Shown: piece by piece, positions 8,251-17,647 of the stretch
Layout of the letters: the number at the start of each line of letters is the position of its first letter
Numbering within the stretch: position 1 is the stretch's first letter
Assembly: GCF_029525575.1 (NCBI RefSeq)
Contig: NZ_JAPDIA010000008.1
Location: forward strand, 186,001-250,000
DNA length: 64,000 bases
From: Cohnella rhizosphaerae
GTDB taxonomy: Bacteria; Bacillota; Bacilli; Paenibacillales; Paenibacillaceae
Direction: 5' to 3'
Translations under genes and position numbers: made by a program
The notes under the pieces: generated by a model
The model's input: only the letters and a program-made list of their open reading frames with translations
What the model was told of the DNA's origin: nothing
Database searches by the model: none

Positions 8251-9033
8251 ATGAGCCGATTCAAAGGAAAGACGGCGATCGTCACCGGCGGCGCGACCGG
8301 CATCGGATTCGCCACGGCCAAGCTGCTTGCATCGGAAGGGGCGGACGTTGTCATCGCGGGCCGGGACGAAGGTCGCGGGGCGACAGCCCTGGCTGAGCTC
8401 GCGACTATGGGCGGGAGGCCGCTTTTTGTCCGGACCGACATCGGCAGCGAAGAAGCCGTCCGGCACTTGATCGAACGCACGATGACGCATGCGGGACGCA
8501 TCGACGTGCTGATCAACAACGCGGCGATGTTTTACGAGAGCGATTTTTTGCAAGAGACGACGGACCGCTGGCGAGCGGTGTTCGACACGATCGTGAACGG
8601 GACCTATTGGTGCACGCGCGAAGCCGCGCTCAAGATGAAGGAGCAGGGAGGCGGCGTCATCGTCAACGTCTCCTCGATCAACGGCGTCCGCGCCTTGAAC
8701 CGGTCGAGCCATTACAATTCGGCCAAGGGCGCGCTCGATCAGATGACGCGATGCACCGCGGCGGAGCTGTCGCCGCACGGCATCCGGGTGAACGGCGTGG
8801 CGCCGGGCTTTATCGATACCGGCTTGTCGGTCGTCGGCGGGGAGAACGAATTGGAGACCGAGTGGTTCAAGCGTTATTACGTAGGGGAACGCAAGATACC
8901 GCTGGCGCGCCCCGGCCAATCCGAGGAAGTGGCGGCGGTGATCGCGTTTCTCGCTTCGGATGCGGCCTCGTATGTTCAGGGCGCAATCGTGCCCGTCGAC
9001 GGGGGGATTGTCGATTACGTTTTAGAAAGGTAG
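8251..9033 (+). CDS. Short-chain dehydrogenase/reductase (SDR)
   Basis: This 260-residue protein starts at ATG 8251 after GAAAGGAG. It is a classical SDR: TGGATGIG (residues about 11-18) for NAD(P) binding, NNAAMF near 90, the catalytic Ser in NVSSING and the YNSAK catalytic pair near 155-159, and a PGFIDTGLS segment. The acidic/basic residues after the second strand (AGRDEGR) leave the cofactor choice open. In the operon it may oxidise a sugar, or the C4 hydroxyl of a 2-keto-3-deoxy sugar acid, supplying the diketo substrate for the FAH-family enzyme four genes downstream (inference). Confidence 0.9.
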   Translation: MSRFKGKTAIVTGGATGIGFATAKLLASEGADVVIAGRDEGRGATALAELATMGGRPLFVRTDIGSEEAVRHLIERTMTHAGRIDVLINNAAMFYESDFLQETTDRWRAVFDTIVNGTYWCTREAALKMKEQGGGVIVNVSSINGVRALNRSSHYNSAKGALDQMTRCTAAELSPHGIRVNGVAPGFIDTGLSVVGGENELETEWFKRYYVGERKIPLARPGQSEEVAAVIAFLASDAASYVQGAIVPVDGGIVDYVLER

Positions 9034-9040
9034 GGGCGTT

Positions 9041-9355
9041 ATGCCGATCGACGAGTGGCAACAGATCAATCCGCTCATCCGCCGCAAAGTATTTCCGCCG
9101 GGAGAGCGGCTGATGAGCATGGCGATCGAATTTAAGAAGGGCGGCATCGGACCGGAGCACGCGCATCCGCATGAGCAGCTGGGCTATGTCGTATCGGGCA
9201 AAATCCGGATGCTGCTGGACGGCGTCGAGATCGTCGTCGCGGCCGGGGAGCAGGTCGTCGTTCCGGGCGGCGTCTCTCATTCGGTCGAAGCGCTGGAAGA
9301 TTCGCTGGTGCTTGAAGCGTTCACGCCGTTGCGCGAGGATCTGCTGGGAAGCTAA
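9041..9355 (+). CDS. Small cupin-domain protein
   Basis: A single cupin barrel of 104 residues starts 7 bp after the SDR stop. The metal-binding motif reads PEHAHPHEQLGYVVSG (two His pairs and Glu near residues 42-51), with the second motif PGGVSHSVEAL near 79-88. Such single-domain cupins serve as sugar isomerases, lyases or lactone/ketouronate-processing enzymes in sugar-acid operons (for example KdgF-like), but the exact reaction cannot be read from the sequence. Tight spacing shows co-transcription with its neighbours. Confidence 0.85.
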   Translation: MPIDEWQQINPLIRRKVFPPGERLMSMAIEFKKGGIGPEHAHPHEQLGYVVSGKIRMLLDGVEIVVAAGEQVVVPGGVSHSVEALEDSLVLEAFTPLREDLLGS

Positions 9356-9377
9356 CGATAGAAGAGGAGCTGGTCAT

Positions 9378-10499
9378 ATGAAAATTACCGAAGTCGAAGC
9401 GATTTATTTGAGCATACCCGATCTGGACGCCGCGCAGTGCGACGGCACGCAGGATACGCTCGTCATCCGCATTCATACGGACGAAGGCATCGTGGGCGTC
9501 GGCGAGGTCGACTCTTCTCCGCTGGTCGCCAAGGCCGTCGTCGAGGCGCCCGCCTCGCATTCGATCGCGACGGGTCTGCGTACCCTGCTGATCGGCGAAA
9601 ATCCGATCGAGATCGAGCGCTTGTGGGACAAAATGTACCGCGGCACGATCTACTTCGGCCGCACCGGTCCCGCGCTGCACGCGATCAGCGGCGTGGATAT
9701 CGCGCTGTGGGACATTTTGGGCAAGACGATGAACCGTCCGGTGTGCGAGATGATGGGCGGCGTATTCAACCGCAAGCTCAAGGCCTATGCAAGCGCCCTA
9801 ATGCCCGAGACGATCGCGGAAGCCGCGGCCATGGCCGAGCAGTACGCCAAGCTGGGCTATAAGGCGATGAAGTTCGGCTGGGGGCCGATCGGACGGGACG
9901 CCAAGTTCGACGAAGCGCAGATCAAGGCGATCCGCGAAGCCGTCGGGGACGACGTCGACGTCATGATCGACGCGGGACTCGCCTGGGATCTGAAGGGCGC
10001 GCTGCGCATGGCGGAGGTGTACGAGCGATACGGCGTCTACTGGCTGGAGGAGCCCGTGCACTCGAACGACATCGCCGGCTACCGCGCGCTTGCGGACCGC
10101 AGCCGCATCTCGATCGCGGGCGGGGAGCAGGAGAGCGGACGGATGGCGTTCCAGCGGCTGCTGGACGAGGGCCATCTCGATATCATTCAGCCCGACCTTG
10201 CCCGCGTCGGCGGCCTGACCGAAGGCAAGCGCATCGCTTATCTGGCCTACGACCGGCACAAGAAGGTCGTGCCCCATGCGTTCAAGACGGGCATTCTCGT
10301 CGCGGCGAGCACGCACTTCGCTGCCGCGATTCCGAACGGCTTCATGATCGAATACACCGTATCGAACTCGCCGCTCGCCCGCGACCTCGTAAGCCGCGAG
10401 ATCGCGTTCAAGGACGGCTATGTTACCGTGCCGACGGACAGACCCGGACTCGGCATCGAGATCGACGAGCAGGTGTTGAACCGCTACAGAGTCCGATAG
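9378..10499 (+). CDS. Mandelate racemase/muconate lactonizing enzyme family sugar-acid dehydratase
   Basis: The start is ATG 9378 (GAGGAGC site); the open frame reaches farther upstream but overlaps the cupin gene. The 373-residue product has the enolase-superfamily capping domain (1-125) and barrel: AMKFGWG (general-base lysine region near 173), metal ligands in MIDAG, WLEEP and GGEQ, then QPDLARVGG and VPHAFKTGI with the His of a His-Asp dyad. This pattern matches acid-sugar dehydratases such as L-fuconate, L-rhamnonate or galactonate-type enzymes, rather than true mandelate racemases. It would convert an aldonate to a 2-keto-3-deoxy acid. The specific sugar is undetermined. Confidence 0.88.
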   Translation: MKITEVEAIYLSIPDLDAAQCDGTQDTLVIRIHTDEGIVGVGEVDSSPLVAKAVVEAPASHSIATGLRTLLIGENPIEIERLWDKMYRGTIYFGRTGPALHAISGVDIALWDILGKTMNRPVCEMMGGVFNRKLKAYASALMPETIAEAAAMAEQYAKLGYKAMKFGWGPIGRDAKFDEAQIKAIREAVGDDVDVMIDAGLAWDLKGALRMAEVYERYGVYWLEEPVHSNDIAGYRALADRSRISIAGGEQESGRMAFQRLLDEGHLDIIQPDLARVGGLTEGKRIAYLAYDRHKKVVPHAFKTGILVAASTHFAAAIPNGFMIEYTVSNSPLARDLVSREIAFKDGYVTVPTDRPGLGIEIDEQVLNRYRVR

Positions 10500-10512
10500 G
10501 AGGAATAAGCGC

Positions 10513-11524
10513 ATGACGCAGACGATGCGGGCGCTGGTCTACGAAGGACCGCGACTGATGAACATGAGGACGATTCCGGTGCCGGAGCCGGCGGCTGGAG
10601 AAGTACTGGTCAAGATCGAGCGGGTCGGCATCTGCGGCTCCGAGCTGAGCGGCTACCTTGGGCATAACTCGCTGCGCAAGCCTCCGCTTGTCATGGGGCA
10701 TGAATTCGCGGGGGACGGTCGCCGGGACGGGGAAAGGCGCGTCGCGCTTTAAACCCGGCGACCGCGTGGCGGTCAATCCGCTTCAGACCTGCGGCAAGTG
10801 CCGGGATTGCCTGAGCGGCGAAGCGCAGCTGTGTCCGGACCGCAAGCTGCTCGGCGCGCACTTGCCCGGCGCGTTCGCCGAATATGCCGTCGTGTCCGAA
10901 TCGAACGTATATGCCATTCCGGACGCGTTGTCCTTCGATCTGGCGGCGATGGCCGAGCCGCTGGCGTGCGCGGTCCATCTGTGCCGGCTGATCGCGCTGA
11001 AGCCCGAAGACCGGCTGCTTGTGATGGGGGCCGGACCGATCGGCTTGTTCGCGGTCGCGGCGGCCCGGCTGCTCGGCGTGCGCGAAGTCGTCGTGGCCGA
11101 CCTGAACGCCGACCGGCTGCGAATCGCCGCCGAGCTGGGCGGCATTCCCGCGAACGGCGACGCCGAGATCGAGCGGCTGAAGCCTGCCGAGGGCTTCGAT
11201 GCGGCGGTCGATGCCGTCGGCCTGCAGGCGACGCGGCTGCGGTGCATCGCCTCGGCGCGCAGAGGGGCGCGGATCGGTCTTACCGGACTGCACGAGGCCG
11301 ACAGCACGCTGCCCGTCAATACGATCATTCGCGAGGAACTGAAGCTGTTGGGCGCTTTTGCTTACGATCCGCAGGATTTCGAGCAAGCGCTGCATTGGAT
11401 CGCCGAGGGCAAGGTCGATCTGCTGCCTTGGACGATGCAGCGCCCGCTCGAGCAGGGCGGCGAATGCTTCGAGACGCTGATCGGCGGTCCGGGGTCGATC
11501 GCCAAGATTTTGCTGCAGCCTTAA
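10513..11524 (+). CDS. Zinc-dependent medium-chain dehydrogenase (frameshifted)
   Basis: This is a GroES-like/Rossmann alcohol dehydrogenase of about 336 residues. Catalytic zinc ligands are in GICGSELSG and GHEFAG; the structural zinc site CGKCRDCLSGEAQLC follows. The nucleotide-binding loop is GAGPIGLFAVAAA. The frame changes after GHEFAG. One G too many in the run 10710-10714 explains it, because removing it restores an uninterrupted family sequence (GTVAGTGKGASRFKPGDRV). The closest functional relatives act on polyols or sugars (sorbitol, threonine and galactitol-phosphate dehydrogenases). It follows the dehydratase by 13 bp and has its own GGAGG site, so it belongs to the same operon. 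Confidence 0.85.
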
Positions 11525-11551
11525 ATTAAAGAAAGAAGGAAGGAATGAACG

Positions 11552-12484
11552 TTGAAGCTGGCAAACTACTGGGACGATGACGGGAAGCTCAGACTGGGCG
11601 TAGTCGAAAACGATCGCTTGCTGGACGCGGAGCGGTTGACGGCCGAAGCGAATACGGCGCAGTCCGTTCGATCGACGGACGAGCTGATCGCTTTGGACGA
11701 CGCAGCGTTTGCGGCGCTCGCCGACCGCATCGGAGAAGCGCTTCGCGACGAGACGCTCGTACGAGCTTCCGCGCTCGATCCCGAACATACGCGTTTGGCG
11801 CCTTGCGTCGCTAAGCCCGGGAAGATCGTCTGCGTCGGCTTGAACTACAAAAAGCACGCGGAGGAAACGAATTCGGCGATCCCCGCCTTCCCCATTCTTT
11901 TCAATAAATTCGCCAACGCGCTTACCGCTCACGGCGCCGCTGTCCGCGTCCCCGAGGTAACCTCCAAGATGGACTACGAAGCGGAGCTTGCGATCGTCAT
12001 CGGAAAAACCGCCTTTAACGTGAGCGAGGACGACGCCCTCGACTTCGTATTCGGCTATTGCGCGGCGAACGACTTGTCGGCGCGCGATTTGCAGCTGCGC
12101 ACCTCCCAATGGATGCTCGGAAAAAGCCTCGACGGATTCTGTCCGCTCGGGCCCTGGCTCGTGACCGCGGACGAGGTCGGCGACCCGAATAAGCTGGAGA
12201 TCCAGAGCTACGTGAACGGCGAGCGGCGGCAGAGCTCGAACACGTGCGACATGATTTTCGACTGCAAGACGATCGTCAGCTACGTCAGCCGGCATATGAC
12301 GCTGCAGCCTGGCGACGTCATTCTGACGGGAACGCCCGAAGGCGTAGTCATGGGGTATCCGGAGGAACGCCAGGTTTACTTGAAGGCCGGCGACAAGGTG
12401 GAGATTCGGATCGAGAAGCTTGGCGCGCTGAGCAACGTTTTGATCGGCGCCGGCGAATCGGATCGTTTCGCGATAACGGAATAA
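11552..12484 (+). CDS. Fumarylacetoacetate hydrolase (FAH) family protein
   Basis: The product has 310 residues from TTG 11552 (AAGGAAGGA site). The N-terminal 75 residues form the small domain. The catalytic FAH fold follows with VGLNYKKHAEE (His-Glu region), KMDYEAELAIVIGK (metal-binding Glu pair), NDLSARDLQ, KSLDGFCPLGP and LTGTPEGVVMG. In oxidative L-fucose, L-rhamnose and related pathways, this family cleaves 2,4-diketo-3-deoxy sugar acids into pyruvate/2-hydroxy-acid pieces. That role fits the SDR and dehydratase in the same operon. Other FAH members are decarboxylases or acylpyruvases, so the exact reaction is inferred. It is the last gene before lepA. Confidence 0.88.
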   Translation: MKLANYWDDDGKLRLGVVENDRLLDAERLTAEANTAQSVRSTDELIALDDAAFAALADRIGEALRDETLVRASALDPEHTRLAPCVAKPGKIVCVGLNYKKHAEETNSAIPAFPILFNKFANALTAHGAAVRVPEVTSKMDYEAELAIVIGKTAFNVSEDDALDFVFGYCAANDLSARDLQLRTSQWMLGKSLDGFCPLGPWLVTADEVGDPNKLEIQSYVNGERRQSSNTCDMIFDCKTIVSYVSRHMTLQPGDVILTGTPEGVVMGYPEERQVYLKAGDKVEIRIEKLGALSNVLIGAGESDRFAITE

Positions 12485-12572
12485 GCTTCGAAAATTGCGG
12501 TGCATGTCGACCTTCGCAGACGGGAGGGACATGCGCCGTTTTCGTCCCGTTCAAGATCGCCGGACGTCGCGA

Positions 12573-12601
12573 TTGCCGCTCCAGGGCCCTGCTGATATAA
12601 T
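12573..12601 (+). promoter_or_regulatory. Sigma-A promoter with extended -10 before lepA
   Basis: TTGCCG (12573-12578), 17-bp spacer, TATAAT (12596-12601), with TG at 12593-12594 giving an extended -10. It lies about 50 bp before the lepA start and separates lepA from the catabolic operon. Confidence 0.7.
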
Positions 12602-12653
12602 AGATGGGATAGCCGGACAACGGCATGTATCGGTGGAGGTAAGGACAAAGAAG

Positions 12654-14468
12654 ATGGCAGACATCCAACACAAGCAAAGCCATATTCGCAATTTTTGCAT
12701 CATTGCGCATATCGACCACGGCAAGTCCACGCTGGCCGACCGCATTTTGGAATATACGGGCACGCTGACCGCGCGCGAGATGCAGGACCAGGTGCTCGAC
12801 TCGATGGACCTCGAGCGCGAGCGCGGCATCACGATCAAGCTGCAGGCCGTCCGTCTCAAGTATAAGGCCGACGACGGCGAGATTTACACGCTGCACCTGA
12901 TCGATACGCCCGGACACGTCGACTTCACGTACGAAGTGTCGCGGAGTCTCGCCGCCTGCGAAGGCGCGCTGCTGATCGTCGACGCCGCGCAGGGGATCGA
13001 AGCCCAGACGCTGGCGAACGTTTATCTGGCGCTGGACAACAATCTGGAGATTCTCCCCGTCATCAACAAGATCGACCTGCCGAGCGCGGAGCCCGAACGC
13101 GTCAAGCAGGAGGTCGAGGACGTCATCGGCCTCGACGCCAGCGAAGCGGTGCTCGCGTCAGCGAAGAACGGGATCGGGATCAAGGAGATTCTCGAGCAGG
13201 TCGTGCACAAGGTGCCCGCGCCGCAGGGCGATCCCGAAGCGCCGCTCAAGGCGCTCATTTTCGACTCCTATTACGATGCGTACAAGGGCGTCATTTGCTA
13301 CATCCGCGTCATCGACGGCAAGCTGCGCGCGGGCACGCCGATCAAGTTCATGGCGACCGGCGCGACGTTCGACGTCGTCGAGGTCGGCACGTTCATGCCG
13401 CGCTCGACGATCGTGGACGAGCTCGGACCGGGCGACGTCGGCTTCGTGACGGCTTCGATCAAGAACGTCAAGGACACGCGCGTAGGCGATACGATCACGA
13501 ACGCGAAGCGTCCGACCGCCGAAGCGCTCCCGGGCTACCGCGGAATCAATCCGATGGTGTTCTGCGGCTTGTACCCGATCGAGTCGTCCGACTACAACGA
13601 CTTGCGCGACGCGCTCGAGAAGCTCGAGCTGAACGACGCGTCGCTGCGCTTCGAGCCGGAGACGTCGCAGGCGCTCGGCTTCGGCTTCCGCTGCGGCTTC
13701 CTCGGGATGCTGCATATGGAGATCATCCAGGAGCGGATCGAGCGCGAGTTCAACATTCCGCTCATTACGACGGCGCCCAGCGTCGTATACAAGGTCACGC
13801 TGACCAGCGGCGCGCAGATCGACATCTCGAACCCTTCGGAATATCCGGAGGCGGGCAAACTCGACTTCGTCGAAGAGCCTTACGTCAAGGCGTCGATCAT
13901 CGTACCCAAGGACTACGTCGGCGCGATTATGGAGCTGTGCCAGGGCAAGCGCGGCGAATTTATCGACATGCAGTACCTCGATGCCAACCGCGTCACGCTG
14001 AAGTACGACATCCCGCTCGCCGAGATCGTCTACGACTTTTTCGACCAGCTCAAGTCCAGCACCAAGGGCTATGCCAGCTTCGATTACGAGCTGACCGGCT
14101 ACCGCCAGTCGAACCTCGTCAAGATGGACATCTTGCTGAACGGCGAGCAGGTGGACGCGCTCTCCTTTATCGTGCACAGGGACCGCGCCTATCAGCGCGG
14201 ACGCGTCATTTGCGAGAAGCTGAAGGATCTGATCCCGCGTCAGATGTTCGAGGTGCCGATCCAGGCGGCGGTCGGTCAGAAGATCGTCTCCCGCGAGACG
14301 ATCAAGGCGATGCGCAAAAACGTCCTGGCCAAGTGCTACGGCGGCGACATCTCGCGGAAGCGCAAGCTGCTCGAGAAGCAAAAGGAAGGCAAGAAGCGCA
14401 TGAAGCAGGTCGGCAACGTCGAGGTGCCGCAGGAAGCGTTCATGGCGGTGCTGAAGCTGGACGACTAG
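12654..14468 (+). CDS. lepA: Elongation factor 4 (back-translocating GTPase LepA)
   Basis: The start ATG 12654 (MADIQHKQ) is chosen over longer open extensions because a promoter and GGAGG lie just upstream. The 604-residue protein has AHIDHGKST (G1), RERGITIK (G2), DTPGHVDF (G3) and NKIDLP (G4), then EF-G-like domains and the LepA-specific C-terminal domain ending KQVGNVEVPQEAF. It remodels post- or pre-translocation ribosomes under stress. The sequence is intact with no frameshift, and hemW follows as in other Bacilli. Identification is secure. Confidence 0.97.
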   Translation: MADIQHKQSHIRNFCIIAHIDHGKSTLADRILEYTGTLTAREMQDQVLDSMDLERERGITIKLQAVRLKYKADDGEIYTLHLIDTPGHVDFTYEVSRSLAACEGALLIVDAAQGIEAQTLANVYLALDNNLEILPVINKIDLPSAEPERVKQEVEDVIGLDASEAVLASAKNGIGIKEILEQVVHKVPAPQGDPEAPLKALIFDSYYDAYKGVICYIRVIDGKLRAGTPIKFMATGATFDVVEVGTFMPRSTIVDELGPGDVGFVTASIKNVKDTRVGDTITNAKRPTAEALPGYRGINPMVFCGLYPIESSDYNDLRDALEKLELNDASLRFEPETSQALGFGFRCGFLGMLHMEIIQERIEREFNIPLITTAPSVVYKVTLTSGAQIDISNPSEYPEAGKLDFVEEPYVKASIIVPKDYVGAIMELCQGKRGEFIDMQYLDANRVTLKYDIPLAEIVYDFFDQLKSSTKGYASFDYELTGYRQSNLVKMDILLNGEQVDALSFIVHRDRAYQRGRVICEKLKDLIPRQMFEVPIQAAVGQKIVSRETIKAMRKNVLAKCYGGDISRKRKLLEKQKEGKKRMKQVGNVEVPQEAFMAVLKLDD

Positions 14469-14497
14469 TCTCATAGGAAGAACGGAGGCGCGGCATC

Positions 14498-14689
14498 ATG
14501 GCGATCGTGCCGATCTACGCAGGCGAACAATTGCTGATCAGCGCGGACCCGGCCAAAGGACATGTGCACATCGAGCTGTCCAGCACGGGCTACCGCGAAC
14601 GGTACGTATCCCTGTACGTCGAGAGGGCGGAGGAACTCCAGGAGATGATCGACGCTCTCGTCCGCGCCAAGCGACATTTGACAGATTAA
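14498..14689 (+). CDS. Small hypothetical protein between lepA and hemW
   Basis: A 63-residue frame starts at ATG 14498 with CGGAGG upstream, 29 bp after lepA. The sequence (MAIVPIYAGEQLLIS at the start, and a helical acidic C-terminus with VERAEELQEMIDALV) shows no signal peptide or known motif. Codon composition resembles its neighbours and the ribosome site is good, so translation is plausible. No function can be proposed; co-expression with lepA is likely. Confidence 0.55.
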   Translation: MAIVPIYAGEQLLISADPAKGHVHIELSSTGYRERYVSLYVERAEELQEMIDALVRAKRHLTD

Positions 14690-14795
14690 AGCTTGCGGCA
14701 AGCTCTCCGAAGGACTGGCGTCCCGGGGGAGCTTTTGCTTCCTATGCGCATCGCTCGCCTGAGCATGTTCGCCGCATTCGAAAGGAGCATGACCG

Positions 14796-15975
14796 ATGGA
14801 TTCAACCGCGACGGCCCCCGCGCTTCATGCGTGGACGCCACGGGCGCTTTATATACACATTCCGTTTTGCACGAACAAATGCTATTACTGCGACTTCAAT
14901 TCCTACGTGGCCGCCGGTCAGCCGATCGACGCCTATCTGGACGCGCTGGAGCGGGAAATGGAGAACACGGTCAAGGCGCTTCCGCCGCAGACGATCGGCA
15001 AGGTGTTCGTCGGCGGCGGTACGCCCACCGTGCTGAATCCCGTCCAGATGACGCGTTTTCTCGAGTCGGTTACCCGCCATTTTCCGATCGCGGCGGGAGC
15101 CGAATTCACGATGGAAGCGAATCCGGGCACGACCGACCCGGACAAGCTCGCGGCGATGCGCGCTGGCGGCGTCAACCGGATCAGCTTCGGCGCGCAGACA
15201 TTCGACAATGCGCTGCTCGCCGCGATCGGCCGCATCCACGAGGCGGACGACGTCGTGAACAGCATCGCGAACGCCAAGGCTGCGGGTTTTACGAATTTGT
15301 CGATCGACCTGATGTTCGGTCTGCCCCGCCAGACGCTGCAGCAGTTGGCCGACAGCGTGGAGCGGGCGCTCGAGCTGGATCTGCCGCATTACTCGCTGTA
15401 CAGTCTGAAGGTGGAAGAGAACACCCTGTTCCACCGTCTGTACGAACGCGGCGAGCTGCCGCTGCCGGAGGAAGACGTCGAGGTCGAAATGTTCGCGCAT
15501 TTACGCCGTCGGCTGACCGAAGCGGGCTACGGCCATTACGAGATCAGCAACTTCGCGCGAACCGGCTTCGAGAGCCGCCACAACTCGGCGTATTGGCACA
15601 ACGAGCCTTATTACGGGCTCGGCGCGGGGGGCGCACGGCTATGCGCTCGGCGAGCGGCATCTCAATATAAAAGGCGTGCAGCCTTATATCGACGCCGCGC
15701 TGGCGGGCCTGCCGCGGCTTGAGCGCAACGCCGTGTCCGCGCGGGAAGCGATGGAGGATTTTATGATGGTCGGACTGCGGCTGCGGGCCGGCGTGCGGGA
15801 AGCCGACTTCGCGCTTCAATTCGGCGGGGCGCGCTTGGAGGCGATATTCGGACCGACGCTGGACAAACTGCTGGCGCAGGGGCTGCTCGAACGAACGCCG
15901 GAGAACGATGGCTACCGGCTCAGCGAAGCCGGCGTGCCGCTGGGCAACGAGGTGTTCGGCGCATTTATCGCTTGA
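14796..15975 (+). CDS. hemW: Heme chaperone HemW (radical SAM, frameshifted)
   Basis: ATG 14796 follows AAAGGAG. The radical-SAM motif CTNKCYYCDF begins near residue 25, followed by GGGTPT, EANPG, RISFGAQTFD and DLMFGLPRQT, all typical of HemW/HemN-like proteins. HemW inserts heme into apoproteins and is not a true coproporphyrinogen oxidase. The first frame runs out after GLGAGG. A second frame starting there supplies the C-terminus (YALGERHLNIKGVQPYI onward). Removing one G from the G6 run 15626-15631 joins them into about 392 residues, the normal length. The order lepA-hemW is the conserved Bacillus order, although hrcA does not follow directly here. Confidence 0.9.
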
Positions 15976-16092
15976 GAGAGCGGGACGGCGGGGCAGCCGA
16001 GGCGGAGTTAGCCGGGAAAAACCTTGCAACTTGGGGCGGTATGGCGAGCGGAGTCGCGGGTCGATCAGTTTTAGAGGGGGGAGGGGATCGGT

Positions 16093-16350
16093 TTGGAATG
16101 CAGGCCAGGCTGCGGCGCGTGCTGCATCGTCGTCTCCATCTCTTCGCCGATCCCCGGGATGCCGGACGGCAAGCCGGCGGGCGTGCGCTGCGTGCAGCTC
16201 ACCAAAGACAATCGTTGTTCGATATTCGGTCTTCCCGAACGGCCCGCCGTCTGCGGACAGCTTCAAGCTTCCGCAGAGATGTGCGGTGCACGTGATGAGG
16301 ATGCGTTTGCGTATTTGGCAGAGCTGGAGCGATTGACGGCGCCGAGCTAG
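16093..16350 (+). CDS. YkgJ-family cysteine-cluster protein
   Basis: The 85-residue product is read from TTG 16093 after a GGGGAGGGG site. It contains CRPGCGACC near the start and CVQL, CSIFGLPERPAVC and MCGA further on, the CxxxCxxCC pattern of the YkgJ/UPF0153 family, which is thought to bind zinc or an Fe-S cluster. Its function is unknown. It is the last gene before a strong bidirectional hairpin shared with the convergent MFS gene. Confidence 0.8.
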   Translation: MECRPGCGACCIVVSISSPIPGMPDGKPAGVRCVQLTKDNRCSIFGLPERPAVCGQLQASAEMCGARDEDAFAYLAELERLTAPS

Positions 16351-16365
16351 GATATGAATACAAGA

Positions 16366-16394
16366 AGAGCCCTTGCGCTGCGCGCAAGGGCTCT
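16366..16394. terminator. Bidirectional hairpin terminator between convergent genes
   Basis: A perfect 13-bp stem (AGAGCCCTTGCGC with its complement) and a 3-base loop lie between the cysteine-cluster gene (+) and the MFS gene (-). The T tracts on both sides are short. Confidence 0.75.
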
Positions 16395-16409
16395 TGCATT
16401 TTCAACAGC

Positions 16410-17622
16410 TCAGCGCCCGCGCAGCTCCGCATCCTTCGGCAGCAGCAGCGTGAATATGCCGAGCAGCGGCAGATAGGCACAAATATGCATGACCGTCGCT
16501 ATGCTGGTGTGGTCGGCGATCTCGCCCAGCAAGGCGGAGCCGAGTCCGCCAAGACCGAAGGCGAGGCCGAAAAACAGGCCGGACACGAGGCCGATCTTGC
16601 CAGGCAGCAGCTCCTGCGCATAGACGACGATGATCGAGAAGGCGGAGGACAGCACGAACCCGGCGCAAACGCACAATACCGCGGACCAAAGCGGGTCGGC
16701 ATAGGGCAGCGCGATCGAGAAGGGCGCGGTGCCCAGGATGGAGAGCCAGATGATGTTGCGTCTGCCGAACCGGTCGGCGAGCGGACCGCCGATGAAGGTG
16801 CCGGCCGCGGAGGCGACGAGAAACGCGAAGAGATACCACTGCGCCGCTTGTTTGCCGACGCCGAAGTCGTCGATCAAATAAAGCGAGTAGAAGCTTGTGA
16901 AGCTGGACAGGTAGACGTGCTTGGAAAATACGAGCAGGATCAAAATGCCGACGGACATGCGTACCTTGCCTGCGGTAAGCTTGATCGTGGCGCGGTCCGT
17001 CTGCGCCGTCTTTTTCGGCTTGGGCGCCGCGCCGACCGAGGCGTACCAGCGCGCGACCAGCGTCTGCAGCGCGATGCCGGCCACGGCTGCGACGATGAAC
17101 AACAGAACCCCCCTTTTGCCCGAGCGGAATGAAGATGGTGGCCGTCATGACGGGACCGAGCGCGCTGCCGATATTGCCGCCGACCTGGAAGATAGACTGC
17201 GCCAGGCCGCGATTGTTGCCCGCCGCGAGGTAGGCGACGCGCGAAGACTCGGGATGGAAAGCGGCGGAGCCGATGCCGATGGCCGTGACGGACAACAAGA
17301 TCGTCGCGAAGTTCGGCGCGAGCGCCAGCATGACGACGCCGAGCAGCGTGAAGCAGACGCCGAGCGGCAAGATGAAAGGACGCGGCTTCTTATCCGCGAA
17401 CCAGCCGATGAGCGGCTGCAACAACGACGCGGTAATGTTCATCATAAAAGCGATAAGGCCGATTTGTCCGTAACTGAGATGCTGCGACTCCCGGAGCACG
17501 GGGAACAGCGCGGTAACGGTCGATTGCATCGAATCGTTGAGCAGATGGACCGTGCTGATCATATAAAGGATCGGAAACACGGTAGCGCTGACGGGCAGCG
17601 TGCGCGCGACTGCGGTTTTCAT
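16410..17622 (-). CDS. MFS transporter, fosmidomycin-resistance (Fsr) type (frameshifted)
   Basis: The start is 17622 (MKTAVARTLP) with AAGGAGA upstream. About 12 hydrophobic segments are visible across the joined frames. The early VHLLNDSMQSTVTALFPVL and AFHPESSRVAY segments are typical of Fsr-like drug exporters. The frame breaks after IPLGQKGG. The C6 run 17108-17113 (G6 in the coding strand) has one base too many, and removal gives GVLLFIVAAVAG and a protein of about 403 residues. The TrmB-type regulator is encoded 25 bp upstream on the same strand, so the transporter is probably under its control. The substrate (antibiotic, sugar or other) is unknown. Confidence 0.85.
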
Positions 17623-17647
17623 GAGCGAGCTTCTCTCCTTTTGAGCT

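Noticed and set aside
10691..12532. 613-codon open frame on the - strand
   Set aside because: It lies opposite the dehydrogenase and FAH genes; it is Arg/Gln/Ala-rich with no motif and is a GC-driven shadow.
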